A stretch of 64,000 bases of DNA from Kaistella pullorum (GTDB lineage: Bacteria > Bacteroidota > Bacteroidia > Flavobacteriales > Weeksellaceae): positions 180,374 to 244,373 of the forward strand of contig NZ_JACSPS010000001.1 of the NCBI RefSeq assembly GCF_014837035.1, read 5' to 3'. The translations under genes were made by a program, and so were the position numbers. Each line of letters opens with the position of its first letter. Position 1 is the stretch's first letter. Below, piece after piece: positions 63,019 through 64,000 of this stretch. The notes under the pieces are model-generated. The model searched no databases and had not been told where the DNA came from. It saw nothing but the letters and a program-made list of their open reading frames with translations.

Positions 63019-63154
63019 AACTAAAGATTTTCGTTTACTTAGGACGGGTTACACCAAAACGGAACCAACCACATGTTAAGAGAACGTTAAAACTGTGAAA
63101 ATGTTATAAAACAAAAAAGCAAATTACTGAAGATCAGAAATTTGCTTTTACTTG

Positions 63155-63225
63155 AGGTTCCTAGCGGATTCGAACCGCTGTAGATGGTGTTGCAGACCAT
63201 TGCCTAGCCACTCGGCCAAAGAACC
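63155..63225 (-). tRNA. tRNA-Cys (GCA)
   Basis: 71 nt on the minus strand. Acceptor GGTTCTT pairs with AGGAACC (one wobble), the discriminator base is T as in tRNA-Cys, the D arm is GCCGAGTGGCTAGGC, the anticodon loop CTGCAAC carries GCA, and the T arm is GCGGTTCGAATCCGC. CCA is not encoded. Confidence 0.95.
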
Positions 63226-63363
63226 ATTTTGGTTTGCAAATATAGGAATTATTTGGAAATCTCCACACACAGATTTTGCTTTGTTTTACTTTTAATAAGC
63301 CGGTTATATCATGGTCATTAGTTTTAAATATCGCAATGATTCTGCAAACCTTTCTAATCTCCG

Positions 63364-63371
63364 TATTTTTG
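63364..63371 (+). promoter_or_regulatory. -7 box of the LLM oxidoreductase gene
   Basis: TATTTTTG, 21 bp before the ATG at 63,393. Confidence 0.45.
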
Positions 63372-63392
63372 TATTCGTCTTAAAACAATATT

Positions 63393-64000
63393 ATGAAAAG
63401 ATTCGATCTATCTGTACTGGATTTAGCTCCAGTAAAACAAGATAAAACAATACACGACACCTTCAATGACAGTCTCGATCTCGCGCGGCATGTAGAAAAA
63501 CTCGGCTACAAACGCTTTTGGCTGGCCGAACATCACAACATGGCCAGCATCGCCAGTTCTGCAACTTCGGTTCTTATTGGTTTCATTGCGAACGGAACCA
63601 AAACAATTCGTGTAGGCTCCGGTGGCGTGATGTTGCCGAACCACAGTTCACTCGTGATCGCGGAACAGTTCGGTACGCTTGAAAGTCTCTTCCCGAAAAG
63701 GATAGACCTTGGTGTAGGCCGCGCGCCGGGCACCGACGGTCTTACCGCGAAAGCACTTGGCAGAAACCCAATGATCATCAATGAACAGTTCCCGAGACAA
63801 ATCCTCGAACTTCAGCAGTATTTTTCGGTGGAAAATGCCAACAGCGCGGTGCGGGCTATTCCCGGTGAAGGTTGCGATATCCCGATTTACATCCTCGGAT
63901 CAAGTACCGACAGCGCGTGGCTCGCGGCAGAAATGGGGCTTCCCTATGCTTTTGCCGGACATTTTGCACCGCAGATGATGGAAAGCGCCTTCGAGATTTA
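63393..64000 (+). CDS. LLM class flavin-dependent oxidoreductase (partial)
   Basis: The first 202 codons are present; the gene runs off the right edge. MKRFDLSVLDLAPV starts the luciferase-like monooxygenase fold. GYKRFWLAEHHNMASIASSA (about 39-58) is the family landmark of the bacterial luciferase-like group without a known substrate (YhbW-like), followed by VGSGGVMLPNHSSLVIAEQF (about 72-91) and RIDLGVGRAPGTD (about 101-113). It should bind FMN. Many Bacteroidetes have one such gene; its substrate is not known. Confidence 0.85.
   Translation, partial: MKRFDLSVLDLAPVKQDKTIHDTFNDSLDLARHVEKLGYKRFWLAEHHNMASIASSATSVLIGFIANGTKTIRVGSGGVMLPNHSSLVIAEQFGTLESLFPKRIDLGVGRAPGTDGLTAKALGRNPMIINEQFPRQILELQQYFSVENANSAVRAIPGEGCDIPIYILGSSTDSAWLAAEMGLPYAFAGHFAPQMMESAFEI

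Overview
The window looks like a chromosomal segment of a Flavobacteriia bacterium, most likely Weeksellaceae (Chryseobacterium/Kaistella group). This is inferred from type IX secretion (T9SS) genes (a PorP/SprF protein, the plug protein and a large cargo protein with a C-terminal sorting domain), many TAnnTTTG -7 promoter boxes, flavobacterial gene neighbours (DUF3822-rsmD, PASTA protein-rluD) and dispersed repeats of kinds familiar from that group. No 16S rRNA is present, so the genus is not proven.

Region 1 (1-25,479, all minus strand) is a capsule/exopolysaccharide locus of the Wzx/Wzy type. It is transcribed from a promoter near 25,505 and runs leftwards: export protein (Wza-like), tyrosine autokinase (Wzc-like), UDP-sugar epimerase, UDP-HexNAc dehydrogenase, UDP-GlcNAc 2-epimerase, UDP-ManNAc dehydrogenase. 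An AT-rich serotype-like cassette follows (17,436 down to 5,529): a nonulosonate module (SpsF-like cytidylyltransferase, NeuB-type synthase, KdsC-like HAD phosphatase), flippase, two left-handed beta-helix acyltransferases, four putative glycosyltransferases, a Wzy-like polymerase and a CapK/PaaK-like adenylation enzyme. The locus ends with a bi-domain oxidoreductase, a heparinase II/III-type protein, a GT4 glycosyltransferase and a truncated initiating sugar-phosphate transferase.

Region 2 (25,480-32,526) holds an 1.1 kb gene-free block of degenerate dispersed repeats, a small signal-peptide/TM protein with a PID-type C-terminus, and a 1,553-residue T9SS cargo protein, followed by about 960 bp without a convincing gene.

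Region 3 (32,527-64,000) is housekeeping: recX, glyA, a Smr protein, DUF6370 and DUF3822 proteins, a four-helix-bundle (S23/Avd-like) protein, rsmD, murI, hemW, a PorP/SprF protein, rluD, a PASTA protein, yicC, gmk, a SDR protein, nadA, folB, lnt, a PIF1-like helicase, a gamma carbonic anhydrase, a NifU-like protein, hemH, the T9SS plug, an MBL hydrolase, thioredoxin-like proteins, miaA, a YkvA protein, aroC, membrane proteins, tRNA-Cys and the start of an LLM flavin oxidoreductase.

The most unusual signal is a set of short arrays with a strict 7-bp (sometimes 6-bp) period but different 'words'. They sit against start or stop codons at many boundaries: glyA, DUF3822, rsmD start and end, murI, the PorP gene, gmk, the 56.4 kb convergent junction, and hexamer versions around the wecB/UDP-HexNAc dehydrogenase genes. 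A four-helix-bundle gene is inserted exactly between two of them. Other items to follow up are a structured convergent-intergenic element (54,309-54,395), a 22-bp tandem array after nadA, and a carbohydrate-binding module apparently inserted in an FN3 domain of the T9SS cargo.
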